From the NCBI RefSeq assembly GCF_900142565.1, contig NZ_FRBH01000008.1, positions 169,442-233,441 of the forward strand: a stretch of 64,000 bases of DNA, given 5' to 3'. This document shows, one piece after another, positions 26,665 to 35,505 of the stretch. This DNA comes from Chishuiella changwenlii. GTDB lineage: Bacteria > Bacteroidota > Bacteroidia > Flavobacteriales > Weeksellaceae. Positions within the stretch are counted from its first letter, which is position 1. Every line of letters begins with the position of its first letter. A model generated the notes under the pieces. It searched no databases and was not told the origin of the DNA. It worked only from the letters and a program-made list of their open reading frames with translations. A program made the translations under genes and the position numbers.

Positions 26665-27902
26665 ATACTATTATATATATTTAAGAGTTCTGTCATGTGT
26701 TCTGCAGCTTTTTTTGTTCCTTTAATTTTATTTATCCTTTCATTATAAAAGTTATAAATTTCATCTGAATCAATAAAAGATTTCATATTATCTATCTCAT
26801 TTGGGGTGTTTTCAAATAACCTTCCATTCTGATCATTAATAAAGTCAGGTAACCCTCCCATTCTAGTTCCTATAATTGGTATTCCAGAATTTAAAAATTC
26901 AAAAACAACTTGTGGAGCATTATCTTCCCAAACAGGTAGAACTAAACCTATATCAATATTCATTAAGATATTTTTTAAATCTTCATGATTATATTTCCCA
27001 TGATAAAATATATTAGGTTCATTTTTTATTCTATTTAGTACTGAATCACTAATATTACCATATATGTGAAAATCATGATAACTATTTTTTGCAAATTCTA
27101 TAAAAATTTCAGAACCTTTATAAAAATCTAAAAAACCAATAAATCCAAATTTTATCTTTTGTTCAATCTCTATATTATCTTTTCTTCCAAAAGAACTTCT
27201 AAATTCTTCTTCTGCTGTATAATTACCTATGTGGTTAACAAAAAAATTATCATTAGTAAATCCATTTGACAAGTATATTTCTTTTACTCTATTAGAAACA
27301 GCAGTAATTCCATTTATCTCAGAGAATAGTTTTTGACTATACTTCAATCTTTCATGATGATAACTTGAATTTGATAATTTATTTACTCCTAAAATTTTAG
27401 CTGTTTTTCTCAAAACACCAGCAATTATTCTATTATCAATTGTTTCTTCAAAAGGAATACAACTTTCACATTTTCTATTTTGATTATTATTTATACAATT
27501 ATTTCCTTCTCTATCCATTAAAATTATGCGATTACATATATATGAATAATCATGAAGAGAAATAACAACTTTACTATATTTTTTAAAAATTTCTAAAATC
27601 CCTGCTGGTAAATCAATCATCATATGAACATGAATAATATCAGGATTTAGTTTTTTAATTATTTTCTCAACCTTTTCAATATCAGTATTAGATATAACAC
27701 TATTTAAATGAAAAGGTTTTAAAATTGGATGAATATTGATTAAATTAAAGTTATAGTCTTTCTCTTGATTATTATCTTGAGAATATAAAACTGTTACTTT
27801 ATGCCCAAAATCTACTAAAGTAGATGATATATTTCGAACATAATTTGTTATTCCTCCATTATGAGAAATATCAAATCCTGTTGAAACCTGTAAAATATTC
27901 AT
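26661..27902 (-). CDS. Glycosyltransferase family 4 protein
   Basis: The 413-residue GT-B enzyme has STGFDISHNGGITNYVRNI at its start, PDIIHVHMMIDLPAGIL, a CINNNQNRKCESCIPF cysteine cluster at ~138-153 (as in many GT4 proteins with a short Zn-like insert), and the donor motif WEDNAPQVVFEFLNSGIP at ~322-339 holding EX7E. It should add one residue of the repeat. It lies between glf (1-base gap) and the acetyltransferase (4-base overlap), suggesting it may use UDP-Galf, but that is only contextual. Confidence 0.9.
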   Translation of the reverse strand: MNILQVSTGFDISHNGGITNYVRNISSTLVDFGHKVTVLYSQDNNQEKDYNFNLINIHPILKPFHLNSVISNTDIEKVEKIIKKLNPDIIHVHMMIDLPAGILEIFKKYSKVVISLHDYSYICNRIILMDREGNNCINNNQNRKCESCIPFEETIDNRIIAGVLRKTAKILGVNKLSNSSYHHERLKYSQKLFSEINGITAVSNRVKEIYLSNGFTNDNFFVNHIGNYTAEEEFRSSFGRKDNIEIEQKIKFGFIGFLDFYKGSEIFIEFAKNSYHDFHIYGNISDSVLNRIKNEPNIFYHGKYNHEDLKNILMNIDIGLVLPVWEDNAPQVVFEFLNSGIPIIGTRMGGLPDFINDQNGRLFENTPNEIDNMKSFIDSDEIYNFYNERINKIKGTKKAAEHMTELLNIYNSI

Positions 27903-27903
27903 T

Positions 27904-29007
27904 TTAATAATTTTTATCTATTAAATCTAGTGCTTCTCCTATTACATGATGCATATCCATATAACGATATGTAGCCAACCTTCCCAAAAAAGTGATGTTA
28001 TTTAGATTATTGACATCATTTTGATATTTCTCATAAATATCCATATCTGATTTTAAACGCTTAGGATAATACGGTACATCAGTCTCTAATGTTTCTTTAC
28101 TATATTCTTTAAAATATACTGTTTTATCATGACTTTCCCAAGGAGTGAAATGTTTGTGTTCATGTACTCTAGTGTAAGAAATTTCTGGATCAGCATAATT
28201 AATTACTGGATTGCCTTGATAATCTCCGTCTGAAACATATTTTTCAAAATAAACAGTTCTATAAGATAATCTACCGTATTTAAAATCAAAAAAAGAATCT
28301 ATAGGTCCTGTATAAAAAGTATGTTCATATTCAGATAAATCCCAAGAAGAATCAAATTTAGTATTTAATTTAACTTCAATATTTGAAGCTGAAAGCATAT
28401 TTTCAAAAATTTCAGTGTAACCATTCTTTGGTATTCCTTGATAAGGATTTACATAATAATTATCATCGTAATTAAAACGCACCGGTAATCTTTTTAAAAT
28501 TGTTGCAGGCAATTCAGTAGGCTCACATCCCCATTGTTTTTTTGTATAACCATAGAAAAAAGCTTTATATAAATCCTTACCTATAAATTTCATCGCTTGC
28601 TCTTCAAAATTTTTAGGCTCATCAATTGTTTTATCAGAAATAGAATTTATAAATTCTTTAGCTTCTTCTGGATTAAATGATTTATCAAAAAATTGATTGA
28701 TTGTATGTAAGTTTATTGGTAGCGAATATACTTTTCCTTTATAAATAGTTTTAACACGATTTATAAATGGAATCATCTCACAAAACTGCTGAATATAATC
28801 CCAAACTTCTTTATTATCTGTATTAAAAATATGAGGTCCATATTTATGAATCATCACATTGGTTTCTGAATCTCTTTCAGTGTAACAATTACCCCCTATA
28901 TGATCTCTTTCCTCAATTATTGTTATTTTATTTTCTGGATTTTTACTTAATTTTTCTGCTATTACTGCACCAGAAAATCCTGAACCTATTATTAAATATT
29001 TTTTCAT
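27904..29007 (-). CDS. glf: UDP-galactopyranose mutase
   Basis: The 367-residue flavoenzyme is full length. YLIIGSGFSGAVIAEKL is the FAD-binding motif, followed by EERDHIGGNCYTERD and the core MIHKYGPHIFNTDN, then GYTKKQWGCEPTELP and FYTGPIDSFFDFKYGRLSYR, all strongly conserved in bacterial Glf. It converts UDP-Galp to UDP-Galf in the cytoplasm, so galactofuranose is probably part of the polymer. It starts 2 bases past the flippase gene. Confidence 0.96.
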   Translation of the reverse strand: MKKYLIIGSGFSGAVIAEKLSKNPENKITIIEERDHIGGNCYTERDSETNVMIHKYGPHIFNTDNKEVWDYIQQFCEMIPFINRVKTIYKGKVYSLPINLHTINQFFDKSFNPEEAKEFINSISDKTIDEPKNFEEQAMKFIGKDLYKAFFYGYTKKQWGCEPTELPATILKRLPVRFNYDDNYYVNPYQGIPKNGYTEIFENMLSASNIEVKLNTKFDSSWDLSEYEHTFYTGPIDSFFDFKYGRLSYRTVYFEKYVSDGDYQGNPVINYADPEISYTRVHEHKHFTPWESHDKTVYFKEYSKETLETDVPYYPKRLKSDMDIYEKYQNDVNNLNNITFLGRLATYRYMDMHHVIGEALDLIDKNY

Positions 29008-29009
29008 TT

Positions 29010-30335
29010 TTATTTTTTTAAATTAATGAACATATTATAAATATATTTTAAACGAAAATTTTCTAAAACAAAGACATTAATTCCTTTATTTCTTAATGCT
29101 ATATACATTAAAAATGTCACAAATGATTCTACTATAAGACAATTCCATGCAGTTCCAATATATCCAAAAGTTATACTCATATATATATTAAGCAATATTC
29201 CTAATAAACTTGCTATTGTAGTTAACAATAAAAACAATTTATCTAATCCCATATTTAACATTAATTGAATTCCAAATATATTAGATAGGCATATTACAAA
29301 AGGTAAAAAAGATATGATTTTCAATGTTATAATAGAATTGTAAAATTTCGATCCATAAATTATATCTATTAAATGTGGAGCTAAGAATAATAGACAAAAT
29401 GAAGCAAATAATGTAATATAAAAAACTAAAGGTATTATTCTTTGAACTGTTTTAATTCCCTCTTCTTTAGAAGACGCAAAAGACTTGCTAATATATGGAA
29501 ATAAAGCTGTTGACAAAGGCATTGCAAGAATGGAAATTATAATATTAAGAAAATTTTGACTTGTTGTATAATATCCAACTTCTTCTTTTAATACAAAAAA
29601 GCCTAAAACAACTACGTTTGTAGTTGTATACAAACTAATAACTACAGTTGAAAAGAATATTATTCTCTCTGAATAAATTATTCTTAGAATTTCTTTTAAA
29701 TTTATTACTATTAATTTTATTTTGTATTTTTTTAGTGCATATAGGAAAAGAAATAGATTAATTCCAATTAAAAAACTAGAACTTATAATTGGTAAAATAA
29801 TATAATCTGATGTTTTTTTTATTAATAAAAAAATTAAAATTGCATTTAACAAACCCTTAAAAAAATTTATCTTGGCAAAAATTATCAAATCTTGAAACCC
29901 TTGATATAAATACTGTGGAGATATAACCGTACCTAAGCAACCTATAAATAATATTATAGCAACAAACGGATCGCTATTTAAAGGTTTTGAAAATAGAAAT
30001 GTTACAATGAATAAAATTGTTGATAATAAGAATAAAATAACTCTTGAGAAAAATACTTCTGAAACAATCCTATTAATATCAATTTTGTTATCAGGATTTA
30101 TTTTTGCAATTTTTCTTGTTGCCGTTAAATCAAATCCGTAAGAAACTAATAGCGTAAAATAAGCTATAAAAGCTGTTGCATAATTAATTATACCATATCC
30201 TTCTGGTCCAATTATACGAGAAATATAAGGTATAGTAATCAATGGAAAAATATAGTTAACAATTTGTACTATACCTAAAGATGCTATATTTTGAATTAAT
30301 TTACTCTTACTCAATTTAATAATTCTAAAAAACAC
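29010..30335 (-). CDS. wzx: Oligosaccharide-unit flippase (Wzx-like)
   Basis: The 441-residue protein has 12 or so membrane helices of the MOP/PST superfamily, with the early signature IVQIVNYIFPLITIPYISRIIGPEGYG and YQGFQDLIIFAKINFFKGL typical of Wzx proteins (RfbX family). It turns lipid-linked repeat units from the cytoplasmic to the periplasmic side of the inner membrane. It is paired with the EpsG/Wzy-like polymerase and with the Wzc-like co-polymerase on the other strand, defining a Wzx/Wzy-dependent system. Confidence 0.93.
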   Translation of the reverse strand: MFFRIIKLSKSKLIQNIASLGIVQIVNYIFPLITIPYISRIIGPEGYGIINYATAFIAYFTLLVSYGFDLTATRKIAKINPDNKIDINRIVSEVFFSRVILFLLSTILFIVTFLFSKPLNSDPFVAIILFIGCLGTVISPQYLYQGFQDLIIFAKINFFKGLLNAILIFLLIKKTSDYIILPIISSSFLIGINLFLFLYALKKYKIKLIVINLKEILRIIYSERIIFFSTVVISLYTTTNVVVLGFFVLKEEVGYYTTSQNFLNIIISILAMPLSTALFPYISKSFASSKEEGIKTVQRIIPLVFYITLFASFCLLFLAPHLIDIIYGSKFYNSIITLKIISFLPFVICLSNIFGIQLMLNMGLDKLFLLLTTIASLLGILLNIYMSITFGYIGTAWNCLIVESFVTFLMYIALRNKGINVFVLENFRLKYIYNMFINLKK

Positions 30336-30344
30336 ATAAATTAA

Positions 30345-30686
30345 TTATTCTCTACCATAATCATCTTCAATACGAACAATATCATCCTCACCGAAGTATG
30401 TCCCGTATTGTACCTCAATAAATACAACGGGTTCATTAGTTTTATTTTCTATCCTATGATGAGCTCCTTGTGGAATTTCTGCAACTTGACCAGCTCTATA
30501 ATCTTTTATTTCTTCATCTATAGTTATTGTACCTACTCCAGAAACTATCGTCCAAACCTCACTTCTTTTATAATGATATTGCAAAGATAACTTACCTCCT
30601 GGATTTACTTTTATTCTTTTTACTTTATGAGTTTCCGAATCTTCTAAAACCCAGTATTCACCCCATGGTCTAACATCATGTTCCAT
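30345..30686 (-). CDS. Stand-alone type II phosphomannose isomerase-like cupin
   Basis: The 113-residue protein is a single cupin: RPWGEYWVLEDSETHKVKRIKVNPGGKLSLQYHYKRSEVWTIVSG carries the first metal motif (QYHYKRSE), and IPQGAHHRIENKT the second. This is the C-terminal domain normally fused to GDP-mannose pyrophosphorylase in AlgA/ManC. Here the pyrophosphorylase lies separately at 34.4-35.4 kb in the same operon and has no cupin. It likely interconverts fructose 6-phosphate and mannose 6-phosphate, or another sugar phosphate. Catalytic activity of the single domain is inferred from the family. Confidence 0.85.
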   Translation of the reverse strand: MEHDVRPWGEYWVLEDSETHKVKRIKVNPGGKLSLQYHYKRSEVWTIVSGVGTITIDEEIKDYRAGQVAEIPQGAHHRIENKTNEPVVFIEVQYGTYFGEDDIVRIEDDYGRE

Positions 30687-30730
30687 TTATTCTTTAATTT
30701 TTTAATTTTATTTCAAAAAAAGCATCCATA

Positions 30731-31897
30731 TCAATCATTTCCAAAAAGATCTCTAGTGTAAACTTTTTCTTGTACATCAAACAATTCTGGAGCATTTCGG
30801 TTAGAAATAATTATATCACAATCTTTTTTAAATTGCTCCAAGTCTCTAACAACTTTCGAGCCAAAAAACAATTCTTCCTCTAAAGCTGGTTCAAAAACCT
30901 CAACTTCAATACCTTTGGCTTTTATTCTTTTCATTACACCTTGTATTGCAGAAGCGCGAAAATTATCAGAACCTGATTTCATAATCAGACGATAAACACC
31001 CACTTTTTTAGGTTTTTTAGCTAAAATAGAGTCTGCTATAAAGTCTTTTCTAGTTCTATTGGCATCTACTATTGCTTGAATTATATTATTAGGAACTGTG
31101 TTGTAGTTTGCTAATAATTGTTTTGTATCTTTTGGTAAGCAATAACCTCCATAACCAAAAGATGGATTATTATAATGCATTCCAATTCTTGGATCTAAAC
31201 CAACACCTTCTATAATTTGTTTAGAATCTAAACCATATATCTGTGCGTAACTATCCAATTCATTAAAATACGCAACACGCATTGCTAAATAAGTATTCGA
31301 AAATAATTTTATAGCTTCTGCCTCGGTAGAATTTGTAAAAAGAGTTTTAATATCTTTCTTAATTGCACCTTCTTCTAATAGCTGAGCAAAATCTCTTGCT
31401 CTTTCACTTTGCTCTCCAATAATTATTCGTGATGGGTATAAGTTATCGTATAAAGCTTTACCCTCTCTTAAAAATTCTGGCGAAAAGATAATATTATCTG
31501 TATTAAACTTTTCTCTAGCATCTTTTGTAAAACCTACAGGAACTGTTGATTTTATAATAATTACCGCATTCGAATTATATTCTAAAACATCTTCAATTAC
31601 AGATTCAACACTATTTGTATTAAAATAATTTGTTTCAGGATCATAATCCGTTGGAGTAGCAATAATTACATAAGATGAATCTTTATAAGCATCTTTTTTA
31701 TCTAAAGTTGCTCTAAAGTTTAAATCTTTTTCAGATAAAAATTCAGTTATCTCTTTATCTTCTATTGGAGATTGTCCTGCATTCAGCATTTCCACTTTAG
31801 CTTCAATAACATCCAACGCAACAACTTCATTGTGTTGAGCTATCAAAACCGCATTAGATAAACCAACGTATCCCGTTCCTACAACTGTAATTTTCAT
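30731..31897 (-). CDS. ugd: UDP-glucose 6-dehydrogenase
   Basis: The 388-residue enzyme has the short Ugd length. [20 protein letters not shown] is the NAD site, [11 protein letters not shown] and [16 protein letters not shown] match Ugd, and the active-site cysteine is in [18 protein letters not shown]. It oxidises UDP-glucose to UDP-glucuronate, so an acidic uronic sugar is expected. It is 13 bases from rfbC and is the second nucleotide-sugar dehydrogenase of this operon. Confidence 0.93.
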   Translation of the reverse strand: MKITVVGTGYVGLSNAVLIAQHNEVVALDVIEAKVEMLNAGQSPIEDKEITEFLSEKDLNFRATLDKKDAYKDSSYVIIATPTDYDPETNYFNTNSVESVIEDVLEYNSNAVIIIKSTVPVGFTKDAREKFNTDNIIFSPEFLREGKALYDNLYPSRIIIGEQSERARDFAQLLEEGAIKKDIKTLFTNSTEAEAIKLFSNTYLAMRVAYFNELDSYAQIYGLDSKQIIEGVGLDPRIGMHYNNPSFGYGGYCLPKDTKQLLANYNTVPNNIIQAIVDANRTRKDFIADSILAKKPKKVGVYRLIMKSGSDNFRASAIQGVMKRIKAKGIEVEVFEPALEEELFFGSKVVRDLEQFKKDCDIIISNRNAPELFDVQEKVYTRDLFGND

Positions 31898-31910
31898 TGA
31901 TAGTTGTTAT

Positions 31911-32456
31911 TTATTTTCTAAATTCTTCAAAAGATTGTGCCTCTTGATCTTTTTCAGAAATAATCATTTTATCTACTGGAATTCCCCAATCTATATTAAT
32001 TTGCGCATCTAATGGATTAACTCCATTTTCTGACTCTTTATTGTAACCATTATCGCATTTATAAAAGAAAGTCGCTTTCTCTGTAATTACAGAAAAACCA
32101 TGTAAAAATCCTCTTGGAATAAACAATTGTTTTTTGTTTTCTGCTGATAATTCTACTGCAACAGATTGTCCAAAAGTTTCTGAATCTGGACGTGCATCAA
32201 CAGCTACATCAATAACAGCACCTTCTACAACACGTACTAATTTTGCTTGTGAATGGTCCCCTGCTTGCATATGTAAACCTCTAATTACTCCATAAGAAGA
32301 ATTAGATTGATTATCTTGTACAAAGGTTGGTTTGTATCCTAAAATTTCTTCTAACTTATTTTCATTATAAGATTCGAAAAAATATCCTCTTGAATCTTCG
32401 AAAACCGTTGGTTCTAGGATAAAACATCCTTTTAATTTTGTTTCTGTTGCTTTCAT
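31911..32456 (-). CDS. rfbC: dTDP-4-dehydrorhamnose 3,5-epimerase
   Basis: The 181-residue cupin-fold enzyme shows FEDSRGYFFESYN, the catalytic histidine in GVIRGLHMQ, and FIPRGFLHGFSV with the KCDNGYNKESE Tyr region. It makes dTDP-4-keto-L-rhamnose from its 6-deoxy-D-sugar precursor. The partner genes rfbA, rfbB and rfbD are not in the window, so they are elsewhere in the genome or the enzyme acts on another 4-keto sugar. Its ATG overlaps the stop of the preceding dehydrogenase by one base (TAATG). Confidence 0.93.
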   Translation of the reverse strand: MKATETKLKGCFILEPTVFEDSRGYFFESYNENKLEEILGYKPTFVQDNQSNSSYGVIRGLHMQAGDHSQAKLVRVVEGAVIDVAVDARPDSETFGQSVAVELSAENKKQLFIPRGFLHGFSVITEKATFFYKCDNGYNKESENGVNPLDAQINIDWGIPVDKMIISEKDQEAQSFEEFRK

Positions 32457-33754
32457 TATAATCTTTTATCAACTTGTTCTTTCGGTAAAACTCCTTTTAC
32501 ATCATAGATTACTCCATTATCATTAAGAAGTTTTGATAAATCTAAATTTAAAAATTCTTTATGACCAACTGTTAATACAATTGCATCAAAATTTGATAAT
32601 TGAGAGATATCTGAAAAACAAGAAATATTATACTCTTCTTTTACTTCATCTAAGTTTGCCCAAGGGTCATACGTTATAACTTCTATCCCGTAATCTTCTA
32701 AAGATGTAACGACATCAATCGCTTTAGAGTTTCTAATATCAGGACAATTTTCTTTAAACGTAATTCCTAAATTAAGAATTCTCGCTCCTTTTATTTTCAC
32801 ATCATTTTGTATTAATAATTTAACAACTTGTGATGCGACAAATGATCCCATCGAATCATTTAAACGTCTTGCTGCTAGTATTAACTCTGAATAATAGCCT
32901 ATTTCTTGTGCTTTTTGTGCTAAATAAAATGGATCAACACCAATACAGTGTCCTCCAACTAATCCTGGTTGAAATTTTAAGAAATTCCATTTTGTTCCAG
33001 CTGCTTCTAAAACATCATTCGTATCTATATCCATTAAAGAGAAAATCTTCGATAACTCATTAATGAAAGCAATATTAATATCTCGTTGAGAATTCTCTAT
33101 TACTTTTGATGCCTCTGCTACTTTAATAGTGGGAGCTAGATGTGTTCCAGCCGTAATTACTGATTGATATAATTCGTCAACAACTTTTCCTATTTCGGGA
33201 GTTGAACCAGAAGTTACTTTCAGAATTTTTTCTACTGTATGTTGTTTATCTCCTGGATTAATTCTTTCAGGGGAATAACCTGCGAAAAAATCTTTATTAA
33301 AAACTAATCCCGAAATTCCTTCTAAAACAGGAATACATTCTTCTTCTGTTACACCAGGATAAACTGTAGATTCATAAATAACAATATCATTCTTAGACAA
33401 TACTTTTCCTACTGTTTCTGATGATTTTAATAATGGTGAAAGATCTGGACGATTATTTTTATCTACAGGAGTAGGAACTGTTACGATATAGATTGTAGCA
33501 TCTTCAATATCATCTAGTTTTGTTGAACAGTATAAACCATTTTTATTTTGTTTAAATGGATTATCATTCATTAAAACATCTTGTAAGACTTCATTATCAA
33601 CTTCTAAAGTTGAATCAATTCCTACATTTAATTCATCAATGCGCTTTTGATTAATATCAAATCCAACAACTTGATATTTTGTTGCAAATAATCTCGCTAA
33701 AGGTAAACCTACGTACCCTAAACCAATAATTGCAATTTTATATTGTTGACTCAT
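32456..33754 (-). CDS. Nucleotide sugar dehydrogenase (TviB/WbpO-type UDP-HexNAc 6-dehydrogenase)
   Basis: The 432-residue enzyme begins YKIAIIGLGYVGLPLARLFA, contains VIYESTVYPGVTEEECIPVLE, then FFAGYSPERINPGDKQHT, and the catalytic cysteine in PGLVGGHCIGVDPFYLAQKAQ. These are hallmarks of the VipA/TviB branch, which oxidises UDP-GlcNAc (or UDP-GalNAc) to the uronic acid. The product would be a HexNAcA building block. It is coupled to rfbC by a one-base overlap. Confidence 0.9.
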   Translation of the reverse strand: MSQQYKIAIIGLGYVGLPLARLFATKYQVVGFDINQKRIDELNVGIDSTLEVDNEVLQDVLMNDNPFKQNKNGLYCSTKLDDIEDATIYIVTVPTPVDKNNRPDLSPLLKSSETVGKVLSKNDIVIYESTVYPGVTEEECIPVLEGISGLVFNKDFFAGYSPERINPGDKQHTVEKILKVTSGSTPEIGKVVDELYQSVITAGTHLAPTIKVAEASKVIENSQRDINIAFINELSKIFSLMDIDTNDVLEAAGTKWNFLKFQPGLVGGHCIGVDPFYLAQKAQEIGYYSELILAARRLNDSMGSFVASQVVKLLIQNDVKIKGARILNLGITFKENCPDIRNSKAIDVVTSLEDYGIEVITYDPWANLDEVKEEYNISCFSDISQLSNFDAIVLTVGHKEFLNLDLSKLLNDNGVIYDVKGVLPKEQVDKRL

Positions 33755-33850
33755 TTATTTTAGTATATTTCGTGCGTTTATTTATAAAAAACGATACATC
33801 ATTTCTTATATTATTTAAAACAACACATTACTTTTGTATTTTATGATAAC

Positions 33851-34270
33851 TTACTTTTCGTTTTCTGAAGTTGCAACAACTTTTCTTAGTCCAGAACTAG
33901 AAAAACGATGTGTACGTTTATTGTAATACAATTGTATGTTATTATCTATACAATACTGTTTACCATTGAAGTTTTTATCTCGATATTCTTCCCCAATAAT
34001 TCTAATATTTACTGGCAAAGCACTCAACATATCAAATAAATCTTGAGAAGTTTCGTAGGGAATAATTTCATCAACATAACGACAACCCTCTAATTGAACA
34101 TAACGCTCAACAATTGATTGTGTTGGATGATTTTTTGATGGATCTATTTGTGTAGGATCTGTATTTAGACCTACAATTAAATAATCACATTGTCTTTTTG
34201 CTTCTTCAAGCATCATAATATGCCCTGCATGAAGTAAGTCAAATATTCCAAAAGTTATCCCTATAGTCAT
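33851..34270 (-). CDS. Cytidylyltransferase/adenylyltransferase-family protein (TagD-like)
   Basis: The 139-residue protein has the HxGH nucleotidyl transferase motif in FGIFDLLHAGHIMMLEEAK and the C-terminal HRFSSSGLRK, the ISSTxxR equivalent. The length equals glycerol-3-phosphate cytidylyltransferase (TagD). It could make CDP-glycerol for a glycerol-phosphate substituent, but no CDP-glycerol glycerophosphotransferase was recognised nearby, so the substrate stays open. It lies between manC and the TviB-type gene, with terminators or gaps of about 95 bases on each side. Confidence 0.8.
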   Translation of the reverse strand: MTIGITFGIFDLLHAGHIMMLEEAKRQCDYLIVGLNTDPTQIDPSKNHPTQSIVERYVQLEGCRYVDEIIPYETSQDLFDMLSALPVNIRIIGEEYRDKNFNGKQYCIDNNIQLYYNKRTHRFSSSGLRKVVATSENEK

Positions 34271-34337
34271 TTAAAATAGTATTGTTGTTTAGCAAAATTA
34301 GTTAATATAATTCAATTTTATCTAAATTAAAACATAA

Positions 34338-34365
34338 AAAAAGCTCTCAAAATAGAGAGCTTTTT
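34338..34365 (-). terminator. Rho-independent terminator after manC
   Basis: Stem AAAAAGCTCTC/GAGAGCTTTTT with a 6-nt loop; a T-run follows on the minus strand. It separates manC from the TagD-like gene, so the rest of the arm may have its own promoter. Confidence 0.8.
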
Positions 34366-34369
34366 CAAA

Positions 34370-35362
34370 TTATATTAATTCTGAATTTCTTTTTTCTAAA
34401 TGCGTGTAAACATTTTTTACCTCTTGAGAATATTCTTTTTGTAAAATAAGATTCGCTGTCGGTGTATTAACAAAAATACAATTTTGTAAACCTACAAATG
34501 ATGTGTAAATATCTGTTCCAATCACCATATTCCCACTTCTATCTACATAATGACCATTCATTACAAAGTAATCATATAAAGACTCAAAAGACCCTAAATC
34601 ATTCCAAATAAAACTAGCTGGAACAACTTTTATTTTTTTACTTCGCTCCATTACAGCATAATCTATACTATTTGATGGAATATCCATTGAAAGTTTCTCA
34701 TCCAAAACTCCATCTTCATTATTCTTCCAAGCTATTACTGATTTTTCGTAAATCTCTTTTTCAAATTTTTTCAACTCTTTAAGTAATACTCTTGCTTTAA
34801 AACAAAACATTCCACTATTCCATAAAAAATTTCCTTGTTCGATAAAATCTTGAGCAGTAATATGATTTGGTTTTTCACGAAAAGAAATTACATTTTCTTT
34901 GCTATGTTCAATGTATCCATAACCAGTCTCTGGTCGCGTTGGTTGAACTCCAAACGTTACAATGAAATCATTCTGTGCTAACTCAATTGCTTTTTGCATT
35001 GCCTCTTTGTAAGCTTCCATATCCTCAATCAAATGATCAGAAGGCGTTACAATCAAAATATCATCTTCGTCAACTGCAAGCGCAGCAAAAGCTATTGCTG
35101 CTGCTGTATTACGAGGCACAGCCTCAACAACTTTGGAATAATCGATATCAAATTTATCTAAAATCTCTTGACTTAAATGGTCATTGTCCTTATTTCCAAT
35201 CACCATTAATTTATCTGCTACAAAACGATTTCTTTCTATTGTTAATTCAAACAATGACTTACCGTTAAATAAAGGTAAATATTGTTTAGGATGTGTTTTT
35301 CTAGAAAGAGGCCAAAGACGACTTCCTACACCTCCCGACAATATAACATTGTGTATGTACAT
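34370..35362 (-). CDS. manC: Mannose-1-phosphate guanylyltransferase
   Basis: The 330-residue enzyme has the pyrophosphorylase signature LSGGVGSRLWPLSRKTHPKQ at residues ~8-27, TPSDHLIED at ~130-138, and FREKPNHITAQDFIEQGNFLWNSGMF at ~166-190. It makes GDP-mannose from mannose 1-phosphate and GTP. It lacks the C-terminal phosphomannose isomerase cupin of AlgA-type enzymes, which is found as a separate gene about 3.7 kb downstream. It begins the minus-strand polysaccharide arm but a terminator follows it. Confidence 0.92.
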   Translation of the reverse strand: MYIHNVILSGGVGSRLWPLSRKTHPKQYLPLFNGKSLFELTIERNRFVADKLMVIGNKDNDHLSQEILDKFDIDYSKVVEAVPRNTAAAIAFAALAVDEDDILIVTPSDHLIEDMEAYKEAMQKAIELAQNDFIVTFGVQPTRPETGYGYIEHSKENVISFREKPNHITAQDFIEQGNFLWNSGMFCFKARVLLKELKKFEKEIYEKSVIAWKNNEDGVLDEKLSMDIPSNSIDYAVMERSKKIKVVPASFIWNDLGSFESLYDYFVMNGHYVDRSGNMVIGTDIYTSFVGLQNCIFVNTPTANLILQKEYSQEVKNVYTHLEKRNSELI

Positions 35363-35451
35363 AATTATTCTTATTCAAGCTAGCTAAGATATAAAATTTA
35401 TTTTAGATTGTACTTTTCATTTCATAGCTTAGTAAGCAATACTTAACTAAA

Positions 35452-35479
35452 AAGTCCTATCAAAAAATTGATAGGACTT
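35452..35479 (-). terminator. Rho-independent terminator of the acpP-fabF-rnc-pyk operon
   Basis: A 12-bp perfect stem AAGTCCTATCAA/TTGATAGGACTT with a 4-nt loop, followed on the minus strand by TTTTTAGTT, 27 bases past the pyk stop. Confidence 0.85.
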
Positions 35480-35505
35480 CTATATTTATCTTTATAAAGA
35501 TTTTA

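Noticed and set aside
17542..30335. Mobile element origin of the polysaccharide core
   Set aside because: No transposase, integrase, terminal repeats or tRNA target site was found; AT bias alone is not proof of transfer.
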